Shown here piece by piece: positions 17,257 through 25,847 of a stretch of DNA of 64,000 nucleotides. Position 1 is the stretch's first letter. The number at the start of each line of letters is the position of its first letter. The DNA comes from DATBAX01 sp963762965 (GTDB lineage Bacteria; Acidobacteriota; Terriglobia; Terriglobales; Acidobacteriaceae). The notes beneath the pieces were generated by a model that worked only from the letters and a program-made list of their open reading frames with translations, was not told the DNA's origin and made no database searches. The stretch spans positions 1,178,001 through 1,242,000 of the forward strand of contig CAVXME010000001.1 in assembly GCA_963762965.1 (NCBI GenBank), given 5' to 3'. Made by a program: the position numbers and the translations under genes.

Positions 17257-17289
17257 ACGGCAGGGGGTCGGCCCTGCCGTTTTTGTTTT
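17257..17289. terminator. Intrinsic terminator after hup
   Basis: A perfect nine-base stem (ACGGCAGGG with CCCTGCCGT) and a 6-base loop are followed by TTTTTGTTTT on the plus strand. It lies 18 bp after the hup stop codon. Confidence 0.95.
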
Positions 17290-17305
17290 GTGCGGGGGAA
17301 GGCTC

Positions 17306-17878
17306 TCAGAACCGCGGCACCAGGAATCCAGTCTTCCGCCGGTATTCCTGATAGCGTTCGCCGAATTCCGAGCTCATCAGCGACTCTTCCCGGTTGGCTT
17401 TGAGCGAAAATCCGACGGTTGCCAGTGCGACTCCGAGAACGCCCCGCCACTCTCCGATAAACAGGGCCGTGCCCGATGCCGCCAGCAGCAGCCCGGTGTA
17501 AATGGGATGACGAACCAATGCATAAGGGCCGGTGCGAATCAACTGGTGGTCCACCTTGACTTCGACCCTGGCACTCCAGTTCCGACCCAGGATGGAGCGC
17601 GCCCAGATGGCGATCGCAGCACCCATGCACGTTATGCAAATGGCGGCATATTGGATCCACACGTCTTCGCGCACGAAACCCGCGGCCAGAACCCCAATTC
17701 GTAAGCGATCCGTGAAAATCATTACCACCGCCAGAACCAGCAGGGAGACATGCGCGGCGCGGGATTCGAAGGGCTCCCGCACTCTGGTTTGTTTCAATCG
17801 CAGGGAACTGATTCCCCAGTAAATCATCAGGACGTACCACGGGACCATGTTGATTTGCCACAGGGTTGGCGTTCTCAT
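17306..17878 (-). CDS. Isoprenylcysteine carboxyl methyltransferase family membrane protein
   Basis: A 190-residue integral membrane protein with about five hydrophobic segments and the family signature YALVRHPIYTGLLL, followed by EESLMSSEFGERYQEYRRK near the C-terminus. Bacterial members of the ICMT/PEMT-like group methylate lipids or unknown acceptors with S-adenosylmethionine; the substrate here is unknown. It follows the PadR-type regulator gene by 25 bp on the same strand, so the regulator probably controls it. Confidence 0.88.
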   Translation of the reverse strand: MRTPTLWQINMVPWYVLMIYWGISSLRLKQTRVREPFESRAAHVSLLVLAVVMIFTDRLRIGVLAAGFVREDVWIQYAAICITCMGAAIAIWARSILGRNWSARVEVKVDHQLIRTGPYALVRHPIYTGLLLAASGTALFIGEWRGVLGVALATVGFSLKANREESLMSSEFGERYQEYRRKTGFLVPRF

Positions 17879-17903
17879 TTTGTCCTCCTCGACCGCTTAA
17901 CAA

Positions 17904-18410
17904 TCAGTTCTTAACCATCCGGCTCAAGCGCTGGATCCAGTTCAATTCCGCTTCAAATTGACTTCGTAAATAGCCGACAACTTCTCCACCGTACTTTCCC
18001 AGATCCATGTTTCCCTGCAACGCCGCCAGCTTCTGATCGCGCTCTTGCAGATAGTTTTCGCGCTGTTTAAGAATGTGCTCCCGTGTTGCCGGTTTCAGCG
18101 CCTCGAACATTCCCACGCGCATAGCAAAACCGGGAAACGAATCTGAGTTCCGCTCTCCGTACTGGCTCAGGCGTTCAATCAGGGTTTTACGGCCCAGCGG
18201 GGTCAGGGCGTATTGCTGGCGGGTCTGCCCGCGCTCTCCGGCGACGGCTTTCCTGGTCACCCAGCCTTTATCGGTGAAGCGTCGCAGCAGGGGATACACC
18301 AGATTGTTGTGCATGTCCCCCTGTCCCATGATCAGTCCAGCTTGCTGCTTGAGCTGATAACCGTGTTTCGGGCCCTCCAGCAGCATCGCCAAAAGTATTA
18401 GGTCATTCAT
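17904..18410 (-). CDS. PadR family transcriptional regulator
   Basis: A 168-residue repressor. The winged-helix domain is visible from residue 1 (LILLAMLLEGPKHGYQL, then YPLLRRFTDKGWV, and the wing around GQTRQQYALT), followed by a C-terminal coiled coil (REHILKQRENYLQERDQKL) for dimerisation. It is the first gene of a two-gene unit with the ICMT-like methyltransferase. A 10-bp palindrome covers its predicted -10 region, suggesting autorepression. The ligand is unknown. Confidence 0.88.
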   Translation of the reverse strand: MNDLILLAMLLEGPKHGYQLKQQAGLIMGQGDMHNNLVYPLLRRFTDKGWVTRKAVAGERGQTRQQYALTPLGRKTLIERLSQYGERNSDSFPGFAMRVGMFEALKPATREHILKQRENYLQERDQKLAALQGNMDLGKYGGEVVGYLRSQFEAELNWIQRLSRMVKN

Positions 18411-18417
18411 GACACAG

Positions 18418-18448
18418 TCAATATTGATCTAATACCGCATTTTGTCAA
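18418..18448 (-). promoter_or_regulatory. Promoter and candidate operator of the padR-like gene
   Basis: Read on the minus strand, TTGACA (18448-18443) is 17 bases from AATATT (18425-18420). The -10 lies within the perfect palindrome TCAATATTGA (18418-18427), which starts 8 bp upstream of the ATG. This is inference from sequence pattern. Confidence 0.5.
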
Positions 18449-18510
18449 GAGAATCTTTTGGCTGTCCGTGATTCCGCCGCAAAGTGGAACAAAACCAATG
18501 AGTTCCGGAG

Positions 18511-18540
18511 TTGCTGAATCCCCCGCCATTCCGATAGAAT
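18511..18540 (+). promoter_or_regulatory. Putative rpmE promoter
   Basis: TTGCTG and TAGAAT are separated by 18 bases, with the -10 ending 28 bp before the rpmE ATG. It is a moderate sigma-70 match. Confidence 0.4.
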
Positions 18541-18567
18541 CTAAGGACTCGAACGAAGGGACCCACC

Positions 18568-18801
18568 ATGAAACCAGCTATCCATCCCGCTTATAACGAA
18601 ATTCGCGTACTGTGTGCGTGCGGCCACAGCTTTGCGACCCGGTCTACCCATAAGGGCGATCTCCACGTTGAGATCTGCTCCAGTTGCCATCCGTTCTTCA
18701 CCGGCAAACAGAAAATGCTGGATACCGCAGGCCGTGTGGAGCGCTTCCGCCGCAAATACGCCAAAGCCGAACCGGCAAAGGCTGAAACAGCCAAGAAGTA
18801 G
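18568..18801 (+). CDS. rpmE: 50S ribosomal protein L31
   Basis: A 77-residue ribosomal protein of the zinc-containing (C+) type. It begins MKPAIHPAYNEI and has CACGHSF, then ICSSCHPFFTGKQK, giving the four cysteine-region zinc ligands. The tail is Ala/Lys-rich. It is normally tied to ribosome subunit bridging; zinc-type L31 can act as a zinc reserve. GAAGGG precedes the ATG by 6-7 bases. A single-arm CCACGGAT repeat starts directly at its stop codon, followed by a terminator. Confidence 0.97.
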   Translation: MKPAIHPAYNEIRVLCACGHSFATRSTHKGDLHVEICSSCHPFFTGKQKMLDTAGRVERFRRKYAKAEPAKAETAKK

Positions 18802-18829
18802 CCACGGATTTACGCGAATCTTCGCGGAT
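18800..18829. repeat. Single arm of the CCACGGAT repeat after rpmE
   Basis: AGCCACGGATTTACGCGAAT and the next bases overlap the rpmE stop codon. Almost the same string follows the clpB stop codon at 29251. Confidence 0.7.
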
Positions 18830-18845
18830 GAAAATAACGAATCTA

Positions 18846-18877
18846 GCCCTCGCTTCGGCGGGGGCTTTTGTTTTGCT
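18846..18877 (+). terminator. Intrinsic terminator after rpmE
   Basis: A 9-bp stem (AGCCCTCGC with GCGGGGGCT, one G-U pair) capped by a TTCG tetraloop is followed by TTTTGTTTTG. Confidence 0.9.
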
Positions 18878-18936
18878 ATGCCGCTCGTTTGGTACCTAAA
18901 TGACGCCCGTTGAGCGTGGTCAGCTAGAATAACCAG

Positions 18937-20034
18937 GTGCGCAAGACTTGGGACAACTCGGCGAACGCAAGCGGGCCCGCCGCGCCAGGAACCGACCTGA
19001 CGCCTGTCCCTTCGTCGCTGAAAATTGGCAACGTCGCGATCAGCCCCGCCACCGTGCTCGCGCCCATGGCTGGCGTCACCGATACCGTCTTCCGCCGCTT
19101 CATTCGCAATCTTGGCGGATGCGGGCTCATCATGACCGAGTTCACTTCGGCGGACGGTGTCCTTCGCGCCAAAGATCAGAAAGCTAAGCGCTACCTGCAT
19201 TTTTACGAAGACGAGCATCCCATCTCCGCCCAGCTTTTCGGCAGCGATCCGAAAGTCATGGCCGAAGCTGCCCGCCTGGTGGAAGGTCTCGGCTTCGATC
19301 TAGTGGACCTGAACCTCGGCTGTCCGGCAAAGAAAGTGGTGAAGTGCAACGGCGGGTCGGGCCTGTTGCGTGATTTGCCTGCCATTGGAGAAATTTTCAA
19401 GGCGGTGCGGGCCGCAGTGACGGTACCGTTCACCGTCAAGTTCCGCGCCGGGTGGAATGACGAAAACATCGTCTGCGTCGAGCTGGCAAAGATGGCCGAA
19501 GACTGCGGCTTGAACGCTGTCGCCCTCCATGCCCGAACTCGCGAGATGGGCTACAGCGGCCAGGCGCGCTGGGACTGGATTGCCGCCATCAAGGATGCAG
19601 TCAAGATTCCCGTCATCGGCAACGGAGATATTCGCACCCCCGAAGACGCCTGCTCCATGGTGACGCAAACGGGATGCGATGCTGTCATGATCGGCCGCAT
19701 GGCGCCTGCAAATCCCTGGATCTTCCGCCAGATTGAGCAGTTCACGGAAAGCGGCCGCTACGATGAACCGGCCGAAGCAGACCGCTACCAGATGATCCGC
19801 ACCTATTTCCAAATGCTGATCGAGGAAGAACTGCCCGACGCGCAAGGCAAGATGAAGCAATTTGCCTCATGGTTCACGCACGGCGTCCCCGGTGGTGCGG
19901 CGCTGCGGAAGGCAATCTATGAATCGAAGAGCGCTCCGGAGATTTTGGGGAAGGTAGAAGAATTCTTCGAAGAAAGACTGTGTGGCGCGGGCACTCTTGC
20001 CCGCGAAACGGCGTCCATCGAATCAGCCCGATAG
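18937..20034 (+). CDS. dusB: tRNA-dihydrouridine synthase, DusB-type
   Basis: FMN-dependent enzyme that reduces uridines in the tRNA D-loop. Visible features include APMAGVTDTVFRRF, the catalytic-cysteine segment LNLGCPAKKVV, the FMN/phosphate-binding GNGDIRTPEDA, and DAVMIGRMAPANPWIF. Translation appears to start at a GTG (18937). The first ~25 residues are not conserved in this family, so a later start near LKIGNVAIS is possible. The last ~15 residues (from CGAGTLARE) are encoded by a TGTGGCGCGG-family repeat rather than by dus-like sequence, so the native C-terminus was probably altered. Confidence 0.93.
   Translation: MRKTWDNSANASGPAAPGTDLTPVPSSLKIGNVAISPATVLAPMAGVTDTVFRRFIRNLGGCGLIMTEFTSADGVLRAKDQKAKRYLHFYEDEHPISAQLFGSDPKVMAEAARLVEGLGFDLVDLNLGCPAKKVVKCNGGSGLLRDLPAIGEIFKAVRAAVTVPFTVKFRAGWNDENIVCVELAKMAEDCGLNAVALHARTREMGYSGQARWDWIAAIKDAVKIPVIGNGDIRTPEDACSMVTQTGCDAVMIGRMAPANPWIFRQIEQFTESGRYDEPAEADRYQMIRTYFQMLIEEELPDAQGKMKQFASWFTHGVPGGAALRKAIYESKSAPEILGKVEEFFEERLCGAGTLARETASIESAR
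19979..20010. repeat. TGTGGCGCGG repeat inside the dus 3' end
   Basis: TGTGGCGCGGGCACTCTTGC followed by CCGCGAAAC matches the copies at 36361 and 37421. It is read in frame as residues 349-358 of Dus. Confidence 0.85.
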
Positions 20035-20041
20035 AGGAAAA

Positions 20042-20875
20042 TTAAATCCCCCGCGCCACCATCTTCCCCTTTTCATTCTTCTCCACATACGCCCAAGGCA
20101 CGTTGGGATCGTGGGTAAACATGGTCAGCCACTTCTCCGGCACCGACTGCGCGTAATACCGCTTGCGGCTTTCGATGGTTTGCAACGGATACAGATCGAA
20201 CCCCATCACGTAGTTCAACTCAAGGTGCGCGGTAGTCGGAATCAGGTCCGAGATATAGCAAGCGGTCTGGCCGCCGCTGGTGATGATCACGGCCTGCATG
20301 TCTCGCGTATGCCCAGGAAAAACTTTCACCGAAATCCCCGGCACGATTTCCTGATCGCCTTGCAGTAGCTGCATCTGCCCACTCTCGACCAGGGGATCGT
20401 AATTTTCGGTGAGATAGCTTACGCCGTCGCGCTGCCCGGAATGCGCGTGCTCCCATTCGCCGCGCTGCGCATAATATTTTGCTTTGGGAAACGCAGGAAC
20501 AATCTTGTCGCCCTGGCGCACCGTATTCCAGCCACAGTGGTCGAAATGCAAGTGGGAATTGATGACAATATCGATGTCGTCAGAGGAAATTCCCGCCGCT
20601 TCCAGATTACCCAGCAGTTTCGCCGGTTGGCCGTAAATCTTGAGCATGTTTTCCGGCAACTTGTTGCCAATGCCAGTTTCAATCAGCACAGTCTCGCGGC
20701 CGGTGCGCACCACCACGGAATTCAAACCGGCGGACACGAAGTTGTTTTCGTCCACCGCAACTTTCTTTGACCAAATCACCTTGGGGACGACCCCGAAAAG
20801 AGCGCCGCCGTCGAGCGGATAGGTGCCATCCGAGACAGCCGTCAATTCGAAATCGCCGAGGGACAAGCGGTGCAT
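20042..20875 (-). CDS. MBL-fold metallo-hydrolase
   Basis: A 277-residue metallo-beta-lactamase-fold enzyme. The dinuclear zinc signature is intact: SHLHFDHCGW (HxHxDH), a later His in FPGHTRDM, an Asp in CYISDLIPT, and a C-terminal His in FTHDPNVPW. The overall organisation resembles AHL-lactonase/AttM-type and related hydrolases, but the substrate cannot be assigned. It has no signal peptide. Its stop codon is 8 bp from that of dus (convergent), with the dus-embedded repeat as the only secondary structure between them. Confidence 0.88.
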   Translation of the reverse strand: MHRLSLGDFELTAVSDGTYPLDGGALFGVVPKVIWSKKVAVDENNFVSAGLNSVVVRTGRETVLIETGIGNKLPENMLKIYGQPAKLLGNLEAAGISSDDIDIVINSHLHFDHCGWNTVRQGDKIVPAFPKAKYYAQRGEWEHAHSGQRDGVSYLTENYDPLVESGQMQLLQGDQEIVPGISVKVFPGHTRDMQAVIITSGGQTACYISDLIPTTAHLELNYVMGFDLYPLQTIESRKRYYAQSVPEKWLTMFTHDPNVPWAYVEKNEKGKMVARGI

Positions 20876-20889
20876 CCAGCCTCCGTGGA

Positions 20890-23124
20890 TTATTTCAGCT
20901 CACGCTCGAAGTGGTCGTCAATCATGTGGAACAGATGAATGCGATCTTCGGAACCATGAATGCTGTGGGTCTTGTTGGGATACGCCATGAAGCGGAACTG
21001 TTTTCCAGCTTTTACCAGCGCTTCAATCATCTGAATGCTGTTCTGAAAGTGCACGTTGTCATCGCTCGTTCCGTGGGCCAGCAACAACGACCCGTGCAGC
21101 TGGTCCGCCACTCTCGCCAGATCCAAATCTTCGTAGCCTTTGCCATTGTCCTTGGGCAATCCCTGGTAGCGCTCGGTGTAGATGGAGTCATAGTTGTGCC
21201 AGTCGGTGACCGGTGCCACCGAAACGCCAGCCTTGAATACGTCCGAGTGAGTCAACGCATATAGAGTCATGGATCCGCCGTTTGACCAACCCCAGATGCC
21301 GACGCGGCTGCGATCCAGTTGTGGATATTGAGCGAATAGCTGGTCAAGCGCGGCAAGCTGATCTTTCAGTTCAATCGCTCCAAACTCATGCCGGATTGAA
21401 GTTTGAAATTTACGATCGCGGTTGGGGGTGCCGCGATTGTCCACCGAGAGCACGGCGAATCCTTGTTGTGCAAATATTTGATGAAAGAGCCCACGATCTT
21501 CAATCCACTCATTCAGTACAACCTGTGCCGCCGGCCCACCGTAGATATAAACAATCAGTGGAATCTTGCTTCCCGCTTCAGCCTGAGGCGGCAACAGCAA
21601 CTGACCTTCAAGCGGAGTCCCGTCGTCGGCTTTGAACTCAACAAATTTCGGCGAGGTCAGAGCGTAGTCGCTCACGTCGTGCGATTGCCACACCGGCTTA
21701 CAGGGTCCCGCTGGCATGCAAACTGACACTTGTGGAGGCGTCAAAACCGCAGAGTAAGTATCCAGATAGTGTTTGCCGTCTGACGCGAACTCTGCGGCAT
21801 GAGTGCCGTCCGCCTGCGAGACCCGAGTAAAACCGGAGCCGTCGAGCTTCACCGAATAAAGCTGCTTCTGCTTCGGGTCGTCTTTGTTCGCGGAAAAGTA
21901 AACCACTCCAGCATCAGCGTCTACCGAGTCCACGCCCAGCACTTCGAAGTTTCCCTGGGTGAGCTGACGCTCAAGTTTCGCATCGGCAGCCAGCGGGTCG
22001 GTCTTATCGAAACTGTAGATGTAGAGGTGCGTATGACCATCGCGCCAACTCGACCACAAAAAACGGTCGCCGGATTTAAGGATTGAGAAGTCGTCATTCA
22101 CGTTCACCCAACTGTCCGGGCTGTTCTCGCTGACCACTTTGCGGGCCTTCCCCGAATGCGTGTCCACGAAGTAGAGCTCCAGCGTGTCCTGCGCGCGGTT
22201 TAGCACTTCCGCCCAGAGCAGCCCGTCGCGCAGCCAGCCGAAGCGTGGAATGTAGATGTCCTGGTCTTCGGTGAGCGAAATAAACTTCGCTTTGCCGCCG
22301 GACGCGCTGACCACTCCCAGCCGTACCGCCGGATTGGGGTCCCCTGCTTTGGGATACTTTTCCTCATCCACTTTGGGATGGGTAGGCAGCCAGTCGGTGA
22401 TGGGATAGGTCGGCACATGGGTTTCATCCATTTGCAGGAAGACGATATCTTTACCGTCGGGCGACCAGGAATAATTGCTGCGGACATCCAGCTCTTCGGC
22501 ATACACCCAGTCGACTTCGCCGTTCAGCAGGTTCTCGTCTTTCTCCTTGGTGAGCGCTCGTTCTTCCCCGCCTGAAACTCGCTGTACGTACAAATTATGC
22601 TTGCGAACATAGGCGATCCGGTCTCCATCGGGCGAAAACTTCGGGTCCCAACTCGCGTCTGGCGAAGAAGTAAACTGCACAGCCGTGCCACTCCGCAGGT
22701 CATACAGCCAGAGCTGTCCCTGGGTGTCGAATAGCAGATGTTGGAAATCCGGAGCCCACCGATAGGCAGCCACGTGATAACGAGTGAGCCGCTCCCGCTC
22801 GCGGTCATCTTTGATTTTTTCGATCGGAGGAGCCAGCGCAGCCAGTTTGGCTTCATTCACCAATACGGTCTTTTCGCCGGAGGCTGCATCCACGGCCCAG
22901 AGTTGGCCGTGTTCACCCGAATCGTCGCGCTGAATAAACGAAAATCGGGTGTTGTCGGGACTCCATTGAATGGTTTCCGGAGTCCGTCCGGTGATGCCGC
23001 CCTCGGCGAAAATGGCTTCAATGGTGAGCGGTTTCGGCCCCGAGGTTCCGGCACCGGTGGACTGGGCCGTGGCCAAGGGTAGGAGCAGAAAACAAAGCAT
23101 CAATTGGCAAAAAAGTCGTGTCAC
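20890..23124 (-). CDS. Secreted dipeptidyl-peptidase IV-like serine peptidase (family S9B)
   Basis: Exported exopeptidase of 744 residues that would remove N-terminal dipeptides, typically after proline. I place the start at GTG 23124 (VTRLFCQLMLCFLLLPLATAQ), which follows CGGAG and yields a clear signal peptide; the frame is open further upstream but encodes nothing plausible. An N-terminal beta-propeller region with repeated WSPD motifs is followed by an alpha/beta hydrolase domain: nucleophile GWSNGG, Asp in GTSDDNVHF, His in KTHSIHG. It lies 14 bp downstream of no partner on its own strand except the MBL gene, with which it may form a unit. It probably serves peptide scavenging. Confidence 0.93.
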   Translation of the reverse strand: MTRLFCQLMLCFLLLPLATAQSTGAGTSGPKPLTIEAIFAEGGITGRTPETIQWSPDNTRFSFIQRDDSGEHGQLWAVDAASGEKTVLVNEAKLAALAPPIEKIKDDRERERLTRYHVAAYRWAPDFQHLLFDTQGQLWLYDLRSGTAVQFTSSPDASWDPKFSPDGDRIAYVRKHNLYVQRVSGGEERALTKEKDENLLNGEVDWVYAEELDVRSNYSWSPDGKDIVFLQMDETHVPTYPITDWLPTHPKVDEEKYPKAGDPNPAVRLGVVSASGGKAKFISLTEDQDIYIPRFGWLRDGLLWAEVLNRAQDTLELYFVDTHSGKARKVVSENSPDSWVNVNDDFSILKSGDRFLWSSWRDGHTHLYIYSFDKTDPLAADAKLERQLTQGNFEVLGVDSVDADAGVVYFSANKDDPKQKQLYSVKLDGSGFTRVSQADGTHAAEFASDGKHYLDTYSAVLTPPQVSVCMPAGPCKPVWQSHDVSDYALTSPKFVEFKADDGTPLEGQLLLPPQAEAGSKIPLIVYIYGGPAAQVVLNEWIEDRGLFHQIFAQQGFAVLSVDNRGTPNRDRKFQTSIRHEFGAIELKDQLAALDQLFAQYPQLDRSRVGIWGWSNGGSMTLYALTHSDVFKAGVSVAPVTDWHNYDSIYTERYQGLPKDNGKGYEDLDLARVADQLHGSLLLAHGTSDDNVHFQNSIQMIEALVKAGKQFRFMAYPNKTHSIHGSEDRIHLFHMIDDHFERELK

Positions 23125-23257
23125 AGGCAGACTCCGGTTAGAAAGCTGGCCGCAAGCAGCAGGTTGAAAAGTGTACACCGGCAAGGCCGGTGGATGCTGG
23201 CAGAAGCCAGGACAGGCAACCCAACATGCTAGAATTACATCAGCGCGACTCCTGAAG

Positions 23258-24364
23258 ATGATTCCTGACGTACAGAACCTGATCGAGCTGCAAAAGATTG
23301 ACCGGGAAATCCTGCGCCTGAAAGACGAAGTCGCGGCGCTGCCCAAGCGCGTGGCCGCCATAGAAGAGCGGCTCGCCGGGACCAAGGCGGTCCTCGAAAA
23401 AGCCAAAGCGGCGGTCAAAGCTGACGAAGCTAACCGCCGCAAGTACGATACCGCCATCGTTGACCTGCAACAAAAAATCTCCAAGTATCGCGATCAATCC
23501 TTAGCCGTAAAAACCAACGAACAATACAAAGCATTGATGCACGAGATCCAGTTCGCCGAGCAGGACATTCGCGCCAACGAAGACAAAATTCTGGATTTGA
23601 TGGTGAACGCCGAGGCCCGCGAAAAAGAAGTCAAAGCCGCCGAAGCCGAATTAAAAGCGGAGATGGCGGAGATAGAAAAAGAAAAAGCCGAAGCCCGCGC
23701 CTGTACAGCCAAAGACGAAGCACTCCTGGCCGAATGGAGTGGTAAGCGTGAGCAGGCTCGATCTGGCGTGGATGCCGACCTCCTACGTCACTACGAGCGG
23801 GTGATGAAGTTTCGCGGCTCCGGCCTCGCCGAAGTTCGCGATCAGAAGTGTGTAGGCTGCCAGGTGATGTTGCGGCCGCAGACCTTCAACGAAGTTCGCA
23901 GCGACAAAACCGTAATTTGCGAATCCTGCCAACGTATTCTGTACTTCGATCCGGCAACCGGAATTGCCGTCGAACGGCCGAGCCTGACCGCGAAAAAGCG
24001 TGTCCGGCCCAAGGTGCACGTGGACAGAGCCTGGTTTTACCGTCCCGATTATTCGGAAATCGGCGAAGTTTTTATTGCCTTTGCCAATGCCGATGGAAAA
24101 TCCAGTCGCAGGATTTACGACGGACACACCGGCAGAAAGATTGGTGCCACTCAATCCAGAGATGGTGAATTCAGCGCCGCTTTCGCCGACGATCTTAAAA
24201 CCGGTGTGCAACTGCGGAGCGGCGTGGACGAGCAGCACCTGGAAGAATGGGCCGGAGAGTTGCCAATGGCCATCCTCGACGAGTTACACGGCGACCTCAA
24301 AGTCGCCCGCGCGGAAAATCCCATATACGTCTCGGAATCCTCAGAACATCCAGCCGCCAGCTAA
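23258..24364 (+). CDS. Coiled-coil C4 zinc-ribbon protein (COG1579-like) with a C-terminal extension
   Basis: A 368-residue protein. Residues 1-170 form a long coiled-coil hairpin (LIELQKIDREILRLKDEV, many Glu/Lys/Ala heptads). Next comes a zinc ribbon with KCVGCQVMLRP and ICESCQR. COG1579 proteins usually end soon after this, at about 240 residues. Here some 120 further residues follow, with AWFYRPDYSEIGEVFIAFAN and YDGHTGRKIGA, which I cannot assign. The start is MIPDVQNL at 23258, as the frame is open earlier without homology. COG1579 proteins have no firmly established general role; a link to nucleic acids or ring-forming partners is speculative. Confidence 0.85.
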   Translation: MIPDVQNLIELQKIDREILRLKDEVAALPKRVAAIEERLAGTKAVLEKAKAAVKADEANRRKYDTAIVDLQQKISKYRDQSLAVKTNEQYKALMHEIQFAEQDIRANEDKILDLMVNAEAREKEVKAAEAELKAEMAEIEKEKAEARACTAKDEALLAEWSGKREQARSGVDADLLRHYERVMKFRGSGLAEVRDQKCVGCQVMLRPQTFNEVRSDKTVICESCQRILYFDPATGIAVERPSLTAKKRVRPKVHVDRAWFYRPDYSEIGEVFIAFANADGKSSRRIYDGHTGRKIGATQSRDGEFSAAFADDLKTGVQLRSGVDEQHLEEWAGELPMAILDELHGDLKVARAENPIYVSESSEHPAAS

Positions 24365-24375
24365 GATCACAGCTC

Positions 24376-24503
24376 ACGTAGGATAGACGCCTCATCTGTC
24401 CGCGGAGCGCAACTCCGCTTTCAAATTCCGCCATCGCTTCTGGCGAAAACCTGTCGAGCTACGCTCGCCGGGCAGACGAGGGCGTCCGCCCCTACGTAGG
24501 CAG
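24376..24503. repeat. Large palindromic repeat with ACGTAGG ends
   Basis: Left end CACGTAGGATAGACGCCTCA and right end GCGTCCGCCCCTACGTAGG are inverted relatives, enclosing small hairpins (GGAGCGCAACTCC). The segment fills the gap between the zinc-ribbon and RlmI-like genes. Confidence 0.65.
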
Positions 24504-24523
24504 TCGCAAGGTAAGATCATGTC

Positions 24524-25717
24524 ATGCTCGCAAAGCCATCGGCTTCGTCGATTCCCCTAATAAAAATCGCCCGCCGCGGCGCCGATCGCCTCAAGAACGG
24601 CCACGTCTGGGTCTATCGCTCCGACATTGTTTCTGCGGACGGCATCGCTCCAGGCGCTGTAGTGAACGTCGCCGATGAGCGCGGCAAAATCCTAGGCACC
24701 GCGCTTTACAGCAGCTCTTCCCAGATTGCCATCCGCATGATTTCCACCGGGCCGGTCAGCGACTTGCCAGCACTGCTGCGCGAGCGCGTCCAGGCGGCGA
24801 TTGCCTATCGCGAACGCGTGGTTCGTGACACCGACGCTTATCGCGTCATCTTTAGCGAGGGAGATTTCCTCCCCGGCCTGATCGTCGATCGCTACAACGA
24901 CATCGTGACCCTGCAAGTTCTCACCCAAGCAATGGACGCCGAACAAGTACGCGCAACCATCCTTTCCGAGCTAAGAGATCGGCTGACTCTAGGGTCGATC
25001 ATCGAACGGGTCGATCCCAAGATCCGCGAGCTGGAGCAGCTTCCGGCGCGTCCTTCGGGCTCGATTCACGGCGAAAAAACAAAGACTATCGTTTCAATGA
25101 ACGGCGTCCAGTTTCACTACGAAGCACTGGAAGGCCAGAAAACCGGGGCCTTCCTCGACCAACGCGAAAACTACGCGGCGGCCGCCCAGTACGCACGCGG
25201 CGAAGCGCTCGATGTTTTCTGCTACCACGGCGGATTCTCTCTGCATCTCGCCAAAGCCTGCACCGCAGTGACCGGCGTTGATAGTTCGCGTCCGGCACTC
25301 GAAGTCGCCGAGAAGAATGCCGTTCTGAACGGACGCGACATCGAATGGATCGAGGCCAATGCTTTCGATCTTCTTCGCGATTATTCCGGAAGTGGAAAGC
25401 AGTACGACACCATCGTCCTCGATCCGCCTGCCTTCGCTAAATCCAAGCAGAATCTGGACACCGCCCTACGCGGCTACAAAGAACTCAACCTGCGGGCGCT
25501 AAAAATGCTCCGCCCCGGCGGGATTCTTATCACTTGCTCCTGCTCCTATCACGTCAGCCCGGCTGCGTTCCTCGAAATGCTGGGTGAAGCCGCTCGTGAC
25601 GCTCACCGAACCCTGCGTCTTGTCGAGAACAGAACCCAGTCAAAAGACCATCCAACCCTGCTCAATGTGCCAGAGACAGCCTATCTCAAGTGCTTGATTG
25701 TGAATGTAAGTTATTGA
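24524..25717 (+). CDS. rlmI: Class I SAM-dependent rRNA methyltransferase, RlmI/YccW-like
   Basis: A 397-residue cytosine-C5-type rRNA methyltransferase. An N-terminal PUA domain (RGADRLKNGHVWVYRSDI) is followed by the linker (FSEGDFLPGLIVDRYND) and the Rossmann methyltransferase core with KTGAFLDQRENY, DVFCYHGGFS and VLDPPAFAKSK, then the ITCSCSYH segment containing the family cysteine. In E. coli RlmI makes m5C1962 of 23S rRNA; the same target is inferred. It ends 130 bp before hsp20. Confidence 0.9.
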   Translation: MLAKPSASSIPLIKIARRGADRLKNGHVWVYRSDIVSADGIAPGAVVNVADERGKILGTALYSSSSQIAIRMISTGPVSDLPALLRERVQAAIAYRERVVRDTDAYRVIFSEGDFLPGLIVDRYNDIVTLQVLTQAMDAEQVRATILSELRDRLTLGSIIERVDPKIRELEQLPARPSGSIHGEKTKTIVSMNGVQFHYEALEGQKTGAFLDQRENYAAAAQYARGEALDVFCYHGGFSLHLAKACTAVTGVDSSRPALEVAEKNAVLNGRDIEWIEANAFDLLRDYSGSGKQYDTIVLDPPAFAKSKQNLDTALRGYKELNLRALKMLRPGGILITCSCSYHVSPAAFLEMLGEAARDAHRTLRLVENRTQSKDHPTLLNVPETAYLKCLIVNVSY

Positions 25718-25736
25718 AATTAAACAGCAATAAATA

Positions 25737-25766
25737 CTTGACAATAATACACTCATATTTTAGTAT
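25737..25766 (+). promoter_or_regulatory. hsp20 promoter with a HAIR-like inverted repeat
   Basis: TTGACA (25738-25743) and TAGTAT (25761-25766) are 17 bases apart. Over the -35, CTTGACA-N7-ACTCATA matches 10 of 14 positions of the HspR-binding HAIR consensus CTTGAGT-N7-ACTCAAG, with exactly the N7 spacer. Control by an HspR-like repressor is inference. Confidence 0.55.
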
Positions 25767-25847
25767 CGCAACATACTAAGATGTCATCAAAGCAGATGAC
25801 AGTAAGTCCAAACCTAAAATTTCCGATATCTGAAGGAGGATTTTGCC

